NCBI RefSeq assembly: GCF_001591805.1
Contig: NZ_BCVP01000016.1
Coordinates: 62,001-126,000 of the forward strand
DNA: 64,000 nt
From: Neobacillus novalis NBRC 102450
GTDB taxonomy: Bacteria; Bacillota; Bacilli; Bacillales; Cytobacillaceae
Reading direction: 5' to 3'
Shown piece after piece: positions 1 to 9,022 of this stretch. A program made the position numbers and the translations under genes. Within the stretch, counting starts at the first letter, position 1. Every line of letters begins with the position of its first letter. The notes below the pieces were generated by a model. It did no database searches. It was not told the DNA's origin and was given only the letters and a program-made list of their open reading frames with translations.

Positions 1-903
1 GGTAAATCCTTCTTCAATAGACATTAATCCGTCCTCGTGCTCGATGCTGATGACATCATCATAGCCATAAAGTCGCAGCGTGCTGATGATGTCCGCCCAT
101 ACCTTTGGTTCGTGGCCAAATCCAACGGTTCGGAAATACCAGGCGCGATTTCTCATATCGGTGTAGGACGTCATATCAGTTAAACCATTTCGATTCATAT
201 TTGGTTGGTCGATGATGGTATCCTTAGCGTGGAAATGGTGAATGGCCTTTTCACGGCCTAAAACTTTTATGGCCTCGACCGGGTCAATGCCTTGCCACCA
301 CAAATGACTGGGATCAAGGTTGGCGCCGATTGCTGGACCGCATGCCTCCCTTAATCTCAGTAGTGTCGCTGGTGTATGGACGGAAAAGCCACCGTGCAAT
401 TCCAGTCCAATTTTTACCTGATGCTGGTCAGCAAAGGCGGCTTTCTCTTTCCAATACGGAATGATTTTTTCTTCCCACTGCCATTTCAGAATTTCTTGAA
501 AATCATTTGGCCATGGTGCAATTGGCCAGTTGGGGTATTTTGCTTCCTCATGATCACCGGGACAACCGGAAAACGTATTGACGACGGCAACACCAAGTTT
601 ACCTGCCAGTAGAACCGTTTTATTGAACAGGGCATCGGCTTCCTCGGAAATTTGTTTTTGGGGATGAAGCGGATTCGAATGGCAGCTTAATGCACTAATC
701 GTCAGTCCTCTGCTGCCGATTTTATCCAAAAATTCTCTTTGCTTTGTTTCATCCGCCAATAATTCATCCACTTTGCAATGGGCATCTCCAGGATATCCTC
801 CAGTCCCCAGTTCGACCGCTTCAATTCCTTTTGCGGCAACGAAATCTAACATATCCTCCAGCTTTTTATCTGAAAACAAAACGGTAAAAACCCCTAATTT
901 CAT
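1..903 (-). CDS. Sugar phosphate isomerase/epimerase, TIM barrel (3' end cut by window)
   Basis: My translation from the ATG at 903 reads MKLGVFTVLFSDKKLEDML and stays open for 301 codons to the window edge, so the C-terminus is missing. The ribosome binding site AAGGGGGA precedes the start. The protein is of the IolE/xylose-isomerase-like TIM-barrel family. Likely metal or substrate ligands are visible in LELHGG, NLDPSHLWWQG, HFHAKDT and SIEHEDG. It is divergent from the LacI-family gene and probably shares its control through an operator-like site just upstream (921-934). The substrate is unknown. Context with two Gfo/Idh/MocA dehydrogenases suggests isomerisation of a keto-sugar or inositol derivative. 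Confidence 0.88.
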   Translation of the reverse strand, partial: MKLGVFTVLFSDKKLEDMLDFVAAKGIEAVELGTGGYPGDAHCKVDELLADETKQREFLDKIGSRGLTISALSCHSNPLHPQKQISEEADALFNKTVLLAGKLGVAVVNTFSGCPGDHEEAKYPNWPIAPWPNDFQEILKWQWEEKIIPYWKEKAAFADQHQVKIGLELHGGFSVHTPATLLRLREACGPAIGANLDPSHLWWQGIDPVEAIKVLGREKAIHHFHAKDTIIDQPNMNRNGLTDMTSYTDMRNRAWYFRTVGFGHEPKVWADIISTLRLYGYDDVISIEHEDGLMSIEEGFT

Positions 904-920
904 AAAAAATCCCCCTTAAA

Positions 921-943
921 TGTAATCCGTTACTTCCATTCTA
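921..943 (-). promoter_or_regulatory. Candidate LacI-type operator with -10 box of the divergent isomerase gene
   Basis: TGTAATCCGTTACT (921-934) has GTAA/TTAC arms. Its reverse complement matches the site at 3193-3206 in 12 of 14 positions. On the minus strand it starts 3 nt after a TAGAAT -10-like box (943-938). The site at 3193 sits directly after a -10 box in the same way. The -35 region is weak. Binding by the neighbouring LacI protein is inferred. Confidence 0.55.
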
Positions 944-1072
944 TTAGGATGAAAGAGCAATTATTATCAATATAGATTGATATAAATGGGGAGCAATTGA
1001 CATATATATAGTATGGAATTTTATTTAACCGTGGAATCGATTACAATTTTTAAACTGAAAGTGGGAAGCATC

Positions 1073-2062
1073 ATGGCCAATATCCAACAGGTAGCTGAAA
1101 AAGCAGGTGTTTCCGCTGCCACGGTTTCAAGGGTGCTTAATAACGTATCCTCCGTCAGTTCGAAAACGAGATTGAAAGTGGAACATGCGATTAAAGAACT
1201 GAACTATGAACCGAGCATGTTAGGGAGAAATCTTCGAAATTCCGAAAGTCGTCTGTTATTAGTGTTAATTCCGAGTATTTCCAATCCCTTTTATACAGAA
1301 ATAATCAAGGGGATTGAAACGATTGCGATTGCCAACCATTACAACATTCTTCTCTGTGCCACAGACTCTAATGCAGAGCGTGATAACATTTACTTTAACA
1401 TGGTGAAAAATAAATTGGCTGATGGAATTATTTCGATGGATCCAACCATCAATAGGCAAAAGCTCAATGAATTAGCTGAGAAACATCCAATTATCCTTTG
1501 TAGCGAGTACGAAGAAGGTGGTTCGATTCCTTATGTCACCATAGATCATAAACTGGCTGCCTATCATGCCGTGAAACATTTGATTAAACTAGGGAACAAG
1601 AAAATAGCCTTGATTAATTCTGATGAAACGTATCTTTATGCCCGTCAGCGGAGAGAAGGCTATGAAAGGGCCTTACAAGAGTTTAACCTGCCTATCCGGA
1701 AGGAATGGATCTATCATACCGAACATCTAGAGTTTGAACATGGTGTTCATGCAATGAGAAGGCTGCTGCAAGTAAACGAGCGGCCAACAGCCGTTTTTGC
1801 TGTATCAGATACCTTAGCGATTGGCGCCTTAAAGGAGATTAATGTAAATGGGTTACATGTTCCAAATGATATCGCCGTTGTCGGATTTGATAAAATCACC
1901 TTTTCAAATATGACCAATCCCACACTCACAACCGTTGCACAGCCGATGTACAAAATGGGTTGTACCGCAGCAAATATGCTGATTAACCGGATTAAAGGAA
2001 ACCAAGTTGAAAGTATTGTTTTGGATCACGAATTGGTCATTCGTGAATCCACAATGGGATAA
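1073..2062 (+). CDS. LacI-family transcriptional regulator
   Basis: A 329-residue LacI/GalR-type repressor. The N-terminal helix-turn-helix begins MANIQQVAEKAGVSAATVSR and is followed by a periplasmic-binding-like effector domain ending VVGFDKITFSNMTNPTLTTV. An upstream ATG at 1013 is in frame, but it lies between a TTGACA -35 (997-1002) and its expected -10 region and has no ribosome binding site. The ATG at 1073, after GGAAG, restores the normal LacI N-terminus. It is the first gene of the rightward dehydrogenase/isomerase/ABC run and probably senses that pathway's sugar. It is likely to act at the operator-like sites at 921 and 3193. Confidence 0.93.
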   Translation: MANIQQVAEKAGVSAATVSRVLNNVSSVSSKTRLKVEHAIKELNYEPSMLGRNLRNSESRLLLVLIPSISNPFYTEIIKGIETIAIANHYNILLCATDSNAERDNIYFNMVKNKLADGIISMDPTINRQKLNELAEKHPIILCSEYEEGGSIPYVTIDHKLAAYHAVKHLIKLGNKKIALINSDETYLYARQRREGYERALQEFNLPIRKEWIYHTEHLEFEHGVHAMRRLLQVNERPTAVFAVSDTLAIGALKEINVNGLHVPNDIAVVGFDKITFSNMTNPTLTTVAQPMYKMGCTAANMLINRIKGNQVESIVLDHELVIRESTMG

Positions 2063-2093
2063 TTATCTTCTTGAAAAATTAATTAGAGGGGGT

Positions 2094-3107
2094 ATGACCT
2101 TGGGTATAACCGTAGGAATTATTGGCTGTGGTTCGATTGCGAAATTGCGCCATGCACCGGAGTATCAAGCAAATCCATATGTAGATGAGATTGTTTTCTT
2201 TGACCATAATCTTGAAAGGGCAGTAGAACTGGCAAAGGAATTTGGCGGCCGGGCGGTGGGAACGGTGGAAGAGCTATTTTCTGATCCGACGATTGTGGCG
2301 GTTAGTGATTGTTCCTCCAATGAAGCCCATCATATCAGTTCTTCTCATGCGTTGTTAAGTGGCAAGCACGTTCTATGCGAAAAGCCTTTAGCAATCAACG
2401 TGGAATACGCAGAGAAGATCCTTCAAGCGCAAACCATATCCGGCAAGAAATTAATGGTCGACCATAACCAGCGATTTACAAAGGCCCATCAAAAGGCGAA
2501 AGATATCATCGAGAAAAAAGAATTAGGTGAGGTGCTGACCTTCAAAACTTCGTTTGGCCACCAAGGACCTGAAAGCTGGGGCGTAGACAAATCAAATGCA
2601 ACTTGGTTTTTTAAAAAAGAACGATCACATTCGGGTGTAGCAGGTGATCTAGGCATTCATAAAATCGATTTAATCCATTATCTATTGGATGATGAAATTG
2701 AAGAGGTTCATGCGTTCCATGGTGTCCTTGATAAAGTCGATGAAAATGGCAAGCACATTGAGGTTTGCGACAATGTGGTCTGTGCCCTAAAAACGAAAAA
2801 AGGCCGTTTAGGAACCGCAGCATTCTCGTGGACTTATTACGGTTCGGAAGATAATTCAACCACCATCTATTGTCAAAAAGGGATCATCAAAATCTATCAT
2901 CATCCTAAAAATCAATTGATTATCGAAATGAAGGATGGCGGAGTGGTCAATTATGAACTAGAGCCGATTCAAACAAATGATAACCAAACCTCAACCGGAG
3001 TGATTGATTCCTTTATCGATTCGATTCTTCAGGATAAAGAACCAGCAGTTACCGGCGAGCAGGCGCTTGCAAGCCTTAAAGTGATTGAGAAAATCATTGG
3101 TTATTAA
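2094..3107 (+). CDS. Gfo/Idh/MocA-family NAD(P)-dependent oxidoreductase
   Basis: A 337-residue protein. The N-terminal Rossmann fold has the dinucleotide motif GIIGCGSIAK. The family EKP motif follows in HVLCEKPLAINVEYAE. The C-terminal alpha/beta domain contains GDLGIHKIDLIHYLL, which holds the conserved catalytic-region His/Asp. The frame opens further upstream inside lacI, but GAGGGG directly before the ATG at 2094 sets the start. It starts 31 nt after lacI. The family oxidises or reduces sugars and cyclitols such as myo-inositol or glucose derivatives. Its exact substrate cannot be read from sequence. Confidence 0.9.
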   Translation: MTLGITVGIIGCGSIAKLRHAPEYQANPYVDEIVFFDHNLERAVELAKEFGGRAVGTVEELFSDPTIVAVSDCSSNEAHHISSSHALLSGKHVLCEKPLAINVEYAEKILQAQTISGKKLMVDHNQRFTKAHQKAKDIIEKKELGEVLTFKTSFGHQGPESWGVDKSNATWFFKKERSHSGVAGDLGIHKIDLIHYLLDDEIEEVHAFHGVLDKVDENGKHIEVCDNVVCALKTKKGRLGTAAFSWTYYGSEDNSTTIYCQKGIIKIYHHPKNQLIIEMKDGGVVNYELEPIQTNDNQTSTGVIDSFIDSILQDKEPAVTGEQALASLKVIEKIIGY

Positions 3108-3163
3108 AAAATGGTTATGATGGCAAAGGTCATAGTGAGGAGATTGAATATTAAAAGTAATGA

Positions 3164-3206
3164 ATTGGATATTATTTTTTCAATACTATAAATGTAACGG
3201 ATTTCA
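3164..3206 (+). promoter_or_regulatory. Promoter with LacI-type operator before second isomerase gene
   Basis: A -35 TTGGAT (3164-3169) and -10 TATAAA (3187-3192) are separated by 17 nt. The imperfect palindrome TGTAACGGATTTCA (3193-3206) follows at once. It matches the reverse complement of 921-934 in 12 of 14 positions. It lies in the 173-nt gap between the first dehydrogenase and the isomerase, so it would allow separate induction of the downstream isomerase, dehydrogenase and ABC genes. Binding by LacI is inferred. Confidence 0.6.
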
Positions 3207-3280
3207 TACTATAGGGTAAGAAAAAGTATTACTAAAGTAGTATTCTTTATGACGATCAATGACATTCAAAGGGGGTAGTC

Positions 3281-4105
3281 ATGTTAGACCAGCTGGCCAT
3301 CAATTCGAATACGTACCACGGTTATTCTTTAGAGGATGCGGTTAAAGGAGCCAGGAAAGCAGGTTTCACTCAAATGGAATTAGCCGCAGTGAAGGACCAT
3401 ACCGCCCATGTTTTGCCGGAAATGTCGACGAATGAACGAAATCGTGTCAAGGAATTGCTTCGTGATTACGGGATGAAATGCGTCGGAATCGGTGCACACA
3501 GTAATGTCATGAATGAAGAGGGAATCGCTAATCTCTTAAAAAGCATTGATTTGGCTGTCGAATTTGACTGTAACTATATCATCACGGCTACAGGTGATGC
3601 ACATAACGATCTAGTTGTGATTGAAGATGAAAAGGTTTTAGCAGCGAATTTAGAACCGATTATTGAAAAGTGCGCGAAGCTGGGTAAGTTGCTTGTCCTT
3701 GAAACGCACGGAAATAACTTTCCAACCGGTGCTTCGTTAAAAAAATTAACACAGTCGCTCAATAACCGCGTCAAAATAAATTATGATACGGCAAATGTGA
3801 TTTTTTACGGGAATACTTTACCCTATCAAGATTTGGAGGCTTCCATTGATTATGTGGAATTCATTCACTTGAAGGATAAGCTTGGGATTTATAATGAGTG
3901 GAATTTTCCAGCAATCGGGGATGGGGATCTAGATTTCCCTAAACTATTTGGAATACTGAAGAAAGCAAACTATAAGGGTCCAATTAGTGTTGAGATTGAA
4001 TTTACCCCATCAGGCCCCGCAAATCTTGAGGAAGTAAACCAAAGTGTAAAAAGATCTTACAGCTATCTTTCCAAACTAATCAGTGCTTGGAAGAGGAAGC
4101 TATGA
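3281..4105 (+). CDS. Sugar phosphate isomerase/epimerase, TIM barrel
   Basis: A 274-residue xylose-isomerase-like TIM barrel. Typical strand-end residues appear in LVLETHGNNF, INYDTANVIF, EFIHLKDK and ISVEIEFTPSG. Glu, Asp, His and Glu at these places usually hold a divalent metal. AAAGGGGG lies at good spacing before the ATG. Its stop overlaps the start of the next dehydrogenase as ATGA, so the two are translationally coupled. It differs from the divergent isomerase at 1-903, so the locus has two such enzymes. The substrate is unknown. Confidence 0.88.
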   Translation: MLDQLAINSNTYHGYSLEDAVKGARKAGFTQMELAAVKDHTAHVLPEMSTNERNRVKELLRDYGMKCVGIGAHSNVMNEEGIANLLKSIDLAVEFDCNYIITATGDAHNDLVVIEDEKVLAANLEPIIEKCAKLGKLLVLETHGNNFPTGASLKKLTQSLNNRVKINYDTANVIFYGNTLPYQDLEASIDYVEFIHLKDKLGIYNEWNFPAIGDGDLDFPKLFGILKKANYKGPISVEIEFTPSGPANLEEVNQSVKRSYSYLSKLISAWKRKL

Positions 4106-5097
4106 AGAATGTAGGGCTAATAGGTTTAGGATTTATCGGTAAGACGCATTTAGAGGCATACCAGCATATAGAAAATTGTCAGGTAACGGCAATTTGTACG
4201 AGAAATAAAGCGGCGATACCAAACCATTACAATGGTTCCATGGTGACAGACTATGAGGATTTACTAAATGATAAGGAAATCGATATCATCGATATTTGCT
4301 TGCCAACCTTTTTACATGAAGAATTTCTTATCAAAGCCGTAAATGCCGGAAAGCACATCATATGTGAAAAACCATTAACCTTAACTTTGGAGTCAGCCAA
4401 TCGGATTGTCGATGCGGTTACTAAAAATAATGTAAGGTTATTTGTCGCACATGTACTAAGATTTTGGCCAGAGTATAAGTTGATTAAGTCATACAGCGAA
4501 ACAAACATATTAATAGATATTGAAATTGTTCATGCCAGAAGATTAGGTCAGGCACCGGCCTGGAGCAGCTGGTTTCAAGATCCCCAAAAAAGCGGCGGTG
4601 CCTTATTTGATCTCCATATTCATGATATTGATTTCGTCTATTATTTACTCGGCCCAGTTGACACTGTCTATGCAGTTGGGACGAAAAACAAATATGGGGC
4701 TTGGGATCATGTGATGACCACCCTAACTTTTAGGAATAAGTGTAAAGCCTTCATAGAAGCATCACAGCGAATGCCACGAGGATATCCCTTTACTTTTGAC
4801 TTTAGGGCCCAGGCTGGCCAAGGTACAGTGGAATTTAAGGTTGCTGCGGGTGAAAATATCGAAAACATTCATGCCAGCAATCATCAATTTATTTACTACA
4901 CTAACCAGAAGAAGTCTTCAATCGAAATAAAAAAAGAGGATGCCTTTCAAAATGAGCTGGCGTATTTTGTGAATTGCGTAGAAACGAACCAAGAAAATCA
5001 TGTGATTCCATTAGACGACGTACTGTATACCCTTAAGTTGTTAAAGGCCGTTGAATGTTCCTTAGAAACAAAGCAAAAAGTTTGGGTTAAGATGTGA
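4102..5097 (+). CDS. Gfo/Idh/MocA-family oxidoreductase (second copy)
   Basis: A 331-residue dehydrogenase. Its Rossmann motif is GLIGLGFIGKTH, its family EKP motif is HIICEKPLTL, and the catalytic-region helix is GGALFDLHIHDIDFVYYLL. The chosen ATG at 4102 overlaps the preceding stop (ATGA). A longer in-frame start at 4087 would add five residues without a better ribosome binding site. It is clearly different in sequence from the other dehydrogenase in this locus, which suggests two sequential or reciprocal oxidoreductions on one substrate, as in inositol or 3-keto-sugar pathways. That role is inferred. Confidence 0.9.
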   Translation: MKNVGLIGLGFIGKTHLEAYQHIENCQVTAICTRNKAAIPNHYNGSMVTDYEDLLNDKEIDIIDICLPTFLHEEFLIKAVNAGKHIICEKPLTLTLESANRIVDAVTKNNVRLFVAHVLRFWPEYKLIKSYSETNILIDIEIVHARRLGQAPAWSSWFQDPQKSGGALFDLHIHDIDFVYYLLGPVDTVYAVGTKNKYGAWDHVMTTLTFRNKCKAFIEASQRMPRGYPFTFDFRAQAGQGTVEFKVAAGENIENIHASNHQFIYYTNQKKSSIEIKKEDAFQNELAYFVNCVETNQENHVIPLDDVLYTLKLLKAVECSLETKQKVWVKM

Positions 5098-5146
5098 AAT
5101 CATTGGAATGAAGTTGTCTGTTTAGTGTTTCAATCTTGAAATATTT

Positions 5147-5176
5147 TTGAAAGGTTCTATTTTTACTAGATTATAA
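5147..5176 (+). promoter_or_regulatory. Possible promoter of the ABC importer genes
   Basis: TTGAAA (5147-5152) and TTATAA (5171-5176) are separated by 18 nt, in the 102-nt gap before the binding-protein gene. This fits a separate promoter for a highly expressed solute-binding lipoprotein. Judged by eye only. Confidence 0.35.
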
Positions 5177-5199
5177 GGACTACTAAGGGGGTTCGTCAA

Positions 5200-6177
5200 A
5201 TGAAAAAGGCTCTATCTTTACTGTTGCTGGTTGCATTGATCATGGTACCAATTCTTAGCGCCTGTGGTGAAAAAACAACAAGTAATGACACAGGTAAAAA
5301 AGACGACAAAGGGACCAAAAAGCACAAGATTGGGATTTTGGCACCAGCGGTAACACATGGCTGGGTGGCTGCAGTTGCCTATAATGCCGAAGCTCGTGCA
5401 AAAGAATTGTCCGGTGAGGTAGAATACAAGATTCAGACGAGTACAAATGCCCAGGAAATGACTTCCCAATTAGATGATTTAAAAACATGGGGAGCTGAGG
5501 CCATTGTTGCTTTCCCGCAATGGGAAGGCATGGAGGTGCCGATTAAGCAGGCAATGGATGCAGGGATTAAGATTGTAAACTTTGATATCAAAATTGATGT
5601 CGATGGTGTGTACCGAGTTGCCGGCGACAACAAGGATATGGGGATACAAGGAGCTAAATATATTGTCGATAAAATCGGGAAAGAAGGAACGGTTGCCATT
5701 CTGGAGGTGCCTTCTTCAGGATCCGTTTCAGTACTGAGAAAAGAAGGATTTGTTGATACCCTGAAAGATCTTGCGCCAGATATGAAGCTTCTCACCTATG
5801 CCACACAGTTTACACGAGAAGATGGGTTGAAGGATTTTGCTGATATTTTGACAAAGAATCCAAAGATAGATGCCGTGTATTCCATGGATGATGAAACCTC
5901 AATCGGTGTTCTGCAAGCAATTAAAGAAGCGGGGAGAACCGATATTAAGGTCGTTACTGGCGGTGGCGGAATGCAGGAATATTTTAAGATGATGCCTGAA
6001 AATAATGATATCTTCATCGAGTCGGCACTTTATAGTCCAGCGATGGTAAAAGATGCTGTGAATGTTGCGCTTAAGCTTTTAAATGGTGAAAAAGTTGCGG
6101 AGGAGACAATTATTCCGACAACGATTGTAGATAAATCCAACTATAAGGATTTCTTTGACGATAAATCACCGTATTAA
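5200..6177 (+). CDS. Sugar ABC transporter substrate-binding lipoprotein
   Basis: A 325-residue ribose/galactose-type (RbsB-like) binding protein. A lipoprotein signal with a run of Leu ends in the lipobox LSAC at about residues 19-22. A Lys/Asp-rich linker follows and then the type I periplasmic-binding fold from HKIGILAPAV. It would sit anchored outside the membrane and deliver substrate to the permease at 7779. The next gene, 83 nt downstream, is the ATPase. The binding-pocket residues do not reveal the sugar. Confidence 0.92.
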   Translation: MKKALSLLLLVALIMVPILSACGEKTTSNDTGKKDDKGTKKHKIGILAPAVTHGWVAAVAYNAEARAKELSGEVEYKIQTSTNAQEMTSQLDDLKTWGAEAIVAFPQWEGMEVPIKQAMDAGIKIVNFDIKIDVDGVYRVAGDNKDMGIQGAKYIVDKIGKEGTVAILEVPSSGSVSVLRKEGFVDTLKDLAPDMKLLTYATQFTREDGLKDFADILTKNPKIDAVYSMDDETSIGVLQAIKEAGRTDIKVVTGGGGMQEYFKMMPENNDIFIESALYSPAMVKDAVNVALKLLNGEKVAEETIIPTTIVDKSNYKDFFDDKSPY

Positions 6178-6260
6178 TCGATTATTATAATGGACCTAAA
6201 TAGAAATATTGGAGGGGTTATGGCAGTTGCTATAGCCTCTCTTTTAACAAAGGACTGGAT

Positions 6261-7760
6261 GTGATTGTCATGTTAATCGAGATGAAAAATATTCGAAAGT
6301 CTTTTGGAAGCAATAACGTACTGAAAGATGTGTCATTCACACTAAGTGGCGGTGAGATATGTGCTTTACTTGGCGAAAATGGGGCAGGAAAATCAACCTT
6401 GATGAACATACTTGGCGGCGTTCATCAAATGGATGATGGAACAATCGCCCTTGATGGGAATCAAGTGCAGTTCAGCACGCCGGCACAATCACAGGAGGCG
6501 GGAATTGCCTTCATTCATCAGGAATTGAATCTCATTAATGATTTACCAATCTATGAAAATATGTTTCTTGGGAGAGAGTTAATAACCAAGAGAGGAAGCC
6601 TTGACTTGGAAAGAATGATTCGCGAAACCGAAGATGTGTTCCAACAAATGAATGTAAACCTGAATCCCAAAACGATGGTTCATGACCTTGATGCATCCTA
6701 TAAACAAATCGTTGAAATCTGCCGGGCCATGATGATGAAGGCATCGATCATTATTATGGATGAACCAACGACCTCCTTAACGGATCAGGAAATCGAACGT
6801 GTCTTTACCATGATGAGAACCTTGAAAGATAACAATGTGGGGATTATTTTCATTTCACATAAATTGAATGAGGTTCTGCAAGTTTGCGAGAAATTCATCG
6901 TTCTCCGCGATGGACAACTTGTCGAAGAGGGTATGGTTAGTGAAGTCACGACTGATGACCTTGCCCGCTTCATGGTGGGTTATGATGTAAGAACCGAACC
7001 GCTTCTACGAGAAAAAAGAGTAGGAAGTGAGGTATTGCGTGTAGAAGGACTTACATATAAACATACTTTTCGCAATATCGATTTTTCAATCAGGGAAGGT
7101 GAAATCCTTGGGGTTACTGGACTCCTTGGTGACGGACGAAGTGAACTTTTTCAAGTGATTTTTGGAGCAGAAAAAATGTCATCTGGAAAAATTTTCTTGA
7201 ACGGAAAAGAAGTAATCCTCAAGAGTACAACCCAGGCGATCAATCATGGGATTGCCTATCTGCCAAGAAATCGAAAAGAAAATGGAATCATCAAGGATAT
7301 GAATATTTTTGAAAATGCCTCGATTGTCACGTGGCCTAAATTTTCAAAACGAGGTGTTATTCAGACCCAACAGCACGAAGCTAATTTTGAAAAACAACGG
7401 CAAGCTTTAAGGATTAAGATGGGGAAGTTAACGGACAGCATCAATAGTCTCTCAGGAGGAAATCAACAAAAAGTGGTGTTAGCCAAGTGGCTTTCAGCTG
7501 GCCCGAAACTGCTTATATTAGACAACCCGACCCAAGGGGTAGATGTGGGGGCGAAAGAAGATATCTATGATATTATTCTTCAACTGGCGGAAGAAAACAT
7601 TGCTGTCGTCGTGCTTTCAAGTGAAGGGCAGGAAATCATTCGCATTTGTGACCGCGCACTTGTCATGTACCACGGTGTTATTCAAGGGGAAGTGGCGGGA
7701 GAGGAAATGAACCTGCAAAATATCATGAGTCTGGCAACGGGTGGACAGCTGACTAGGTAG
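6261..7760 (+). CDS. Sugar ABC transporter ATP-binding protein (RbsA-like, two NBDs)
   Basis: A 499-residue duplicated ATPase of the ribose/galactose/xylose type. The N-terminal half has Walker A GENGAGKST and Walker B IIIMDEPTT. The C-terminal half has the usual degenerate P-loop GLLGDGRSE but an intact signature LSGGNQQKV and Walker B LLILDNPTQG. The start shown is GTG at 6261 after AAAGGA. An ATG three codons on (6270) is also possible. It lies between the binding protein and the permease and forms a complete importer with them. Confidence 0.93.
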   Translation: MIVMLIEMKNIRKSFGSNNVLKDVSFTLSGGEICALLGENGAGKSTLMNILGGVHQMDDGTIALDGNQVQFSTPAQSQEAGIAFIHQELNLINDLPIYENMFLGRELITKRGSLDLERMIRETEDVFQQMNVNLNPKTMVHDLDASYKQIVEICRAMMMKASIIIMDEPTTSLTDQEIERVFTMMRTLKDNNVGIIFISHKLNEVLQVCEKFIVLRDGQLVEEGMVSEVTTDDLARFMVGYDVRTEPLLREKRVGSEVLRVEGLTYKHTFRNIDFSIREGEILGVTGLLGDGRSELFQVIFGAEKMSSGKIFLNGKEVILKSTTQAINHGIAYLPRNRKENGIIKDMNIFENASIVTWPKFSKRGVIQTQQHEANFEKQRQALRIKMGKLTDSINSLSGGNQQKVVLAKWLSAGPKLLILDNPTQGVDVGAKEDIYDIILQLAEENIAVVVLSSEGQEIIRICDRALVMYHGVIQGEVAGEEMNLQNIMSLATGGQLTR

Positions 7761-7778
7761 GAGAGGAGGCATAGAAGG

Positions 7779-8825
7779 ATGGAAACTGAAGTTGTAAAAT
7801 CCAATAAAAACTTTTTTAGCTGGTTTCGAGCAAAATGGACGGACGTTCCGTTGTTTAGTATCGGCATCGCCTTCTTGATTATGGTCATCTTGCAGACATT
7901 GGTCCTTGGATTTGATTATGATTCAGTCGGCAGCTGGTTTCAATCGTGGTTGAATAACTGGATTAATATCCTGCGAAATAATGCGGGTATCGGGATTATT
8001 GCTCTAGGGATGACCCTGGTCATTATGACAGGAGGGATTGATTTAGCTGTCGGTTCTACATTGGTTATGACAGGTGCCTTCGCAATGATTCTTCTCGACA
8101 CTGGCACAAGAGGGATCCTAGGAATCTTGGGAATGACCGGATTTCCCGCCTTTGTTGTTACGATTATTTTAGTAGTGCTTGCCGGCTATTTGTTGGGGTC
8201 ACTTATAGGTTTATCCATTACGAAGGGGAAGGTTCCTCCCTTCATTGTGACATTGGGTGCGATGATGATTTTTAGAAGTGTCACACAGCATTTCATGCAA
8301 GGGTATAATCCGAAGGTGCCAATGGAATTTTTACAGATTGCTAGTTTTAAAATTGGAAATTATATGATCATGCCTATTATCTATTGGGCTATCATTACCT
8401 ATATTCTATACTTCGTGTCCAAGAGAACGACCTTTGGAAGACAGATTATTGCTGTGGGATCCAATGAAAGAGCGGCGAAACTTTCCGGTGTCAATGTGGA
8501 AAAAGTTAAGCTCCGTGTCTACGCTTTGATGGGACTCCTCGTTTCGATTGCTGCGCTCATTCAGGTTTCTCGGATTGGTTCGATGGACTTTTCGAATGCT
8601 GGAAGAGGAATGGAAATGGATGCGATTGCAGCTGCTGTCGTCGGTGGAACGAGTATGATGGGCGGACGAGGCTTCATCATGGGAACTGTTTTTGGGATGT
8701 TGATTATCGCCGTCATGAACAACCTATTGAATCTATTTGGAGTGCCGCCCTTCTTAAGAGAAGCCTTTAAGGGGATTATCGTGATTGGCGCCGTACTTTT
8801 GCAAAGAAAGGAAAAAGCTTCTTAG
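7779..8825 (+). CDS. Sugar ABC transporter permease (RbsC-like)
   Basis: A 348-residue integral membrane protein of the BPD_transp_2 family with about eight to ten hydrophobic segments. It contains the family hallmark GMTLVIMTGGIDLAVGS and, near the end, AAAVVGGTSMMGGRG. AGGAGAGGA precedes the ATG. A single permease gene means a homodimeric pore is likely. It is the last gene of the LacI-linked run and is followed by a hairpin repeat at 8886. Confidence 0.93.
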   Translation: METEVVKSNKNFFSWFRAKWTDVPLFSIGIAFLIMVILQTLVLGFDYDSVGSWFQSWLNNWINILRNNAGIGIIALGMTLVIMTGGIDLAVGSTLVMTGAFAMILLDTGTRGILGILGMTGFPAFVVTIILVVLAGYLLGSLIGLSITKGKVPPFIVTLGAMMIFRSVTQHFMQGYNPKVPMEFLQIASFKIGNYMIMPIIYWAIITYILYFVSKRTTFGRQIIAVGSNERAAKLSGVNVEKVKLRVYALMGLLVSIAALIQVSRIGSMDFSNAGRGMEMDAIAAAVVGGTSMMGGRGFIMGTVFGMLIIAVMNNLLNLFGVPPFLREAFKGIIVIGAVLLQRKEKAS

Positions 8826-8885
8826 GGACTAGGGTCAGGTTTCTTGTCCCACCTTAGTTGGCGCCGCCCTATACTTAGCAAATTG

Positions 8886-8927
8886 TGTGCCAGGCACCAT
8901 CCATAAAATAGGATGGTGCCTGGCACA
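8886..8927. repeat. Palindromic GTGCCAGGCACC-type hairpin
   Basis: A perfect 17-bp inverted repeat, TGTGCCAGGCACCATCC at 8886-8902 and its complement at 8911-8927, with an 8-nt loop. It lies after the ABC permease. The GTGCC(A/T)GGCACC core recurs at several other gene ends in this window. It may act as a terminator, but no strong T-run follows. Confidence 0.8.
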
Positions 8928-9022
8928 TTTATTGTATTATATCAATAGTAGTTGGGATTTGGTGTTTGCTTAAACATTAAAGTAAAATAAAGGTAAATGT
9001 ATTGTAGGGAAGGGAAGAAATT

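Noticed and set aside
376..612. Open frame of 78 codons on the plus strand
   Set aside because: It lies inside the minus-strand isomerase gene, has no ribosome binding site and its translation is not protein-like.
1013..1072. N-terminal extension of the LacI gene
   Set aside because: It overlaps the likely promoter and puts 20 residues ahead of the normal LacI N-terminus.
5433..5795. 120-codon open frame opposite the sugar-binding protein gene
   Set aside because: It is inside a clear lipoprotein gene and has no start signal or domain.
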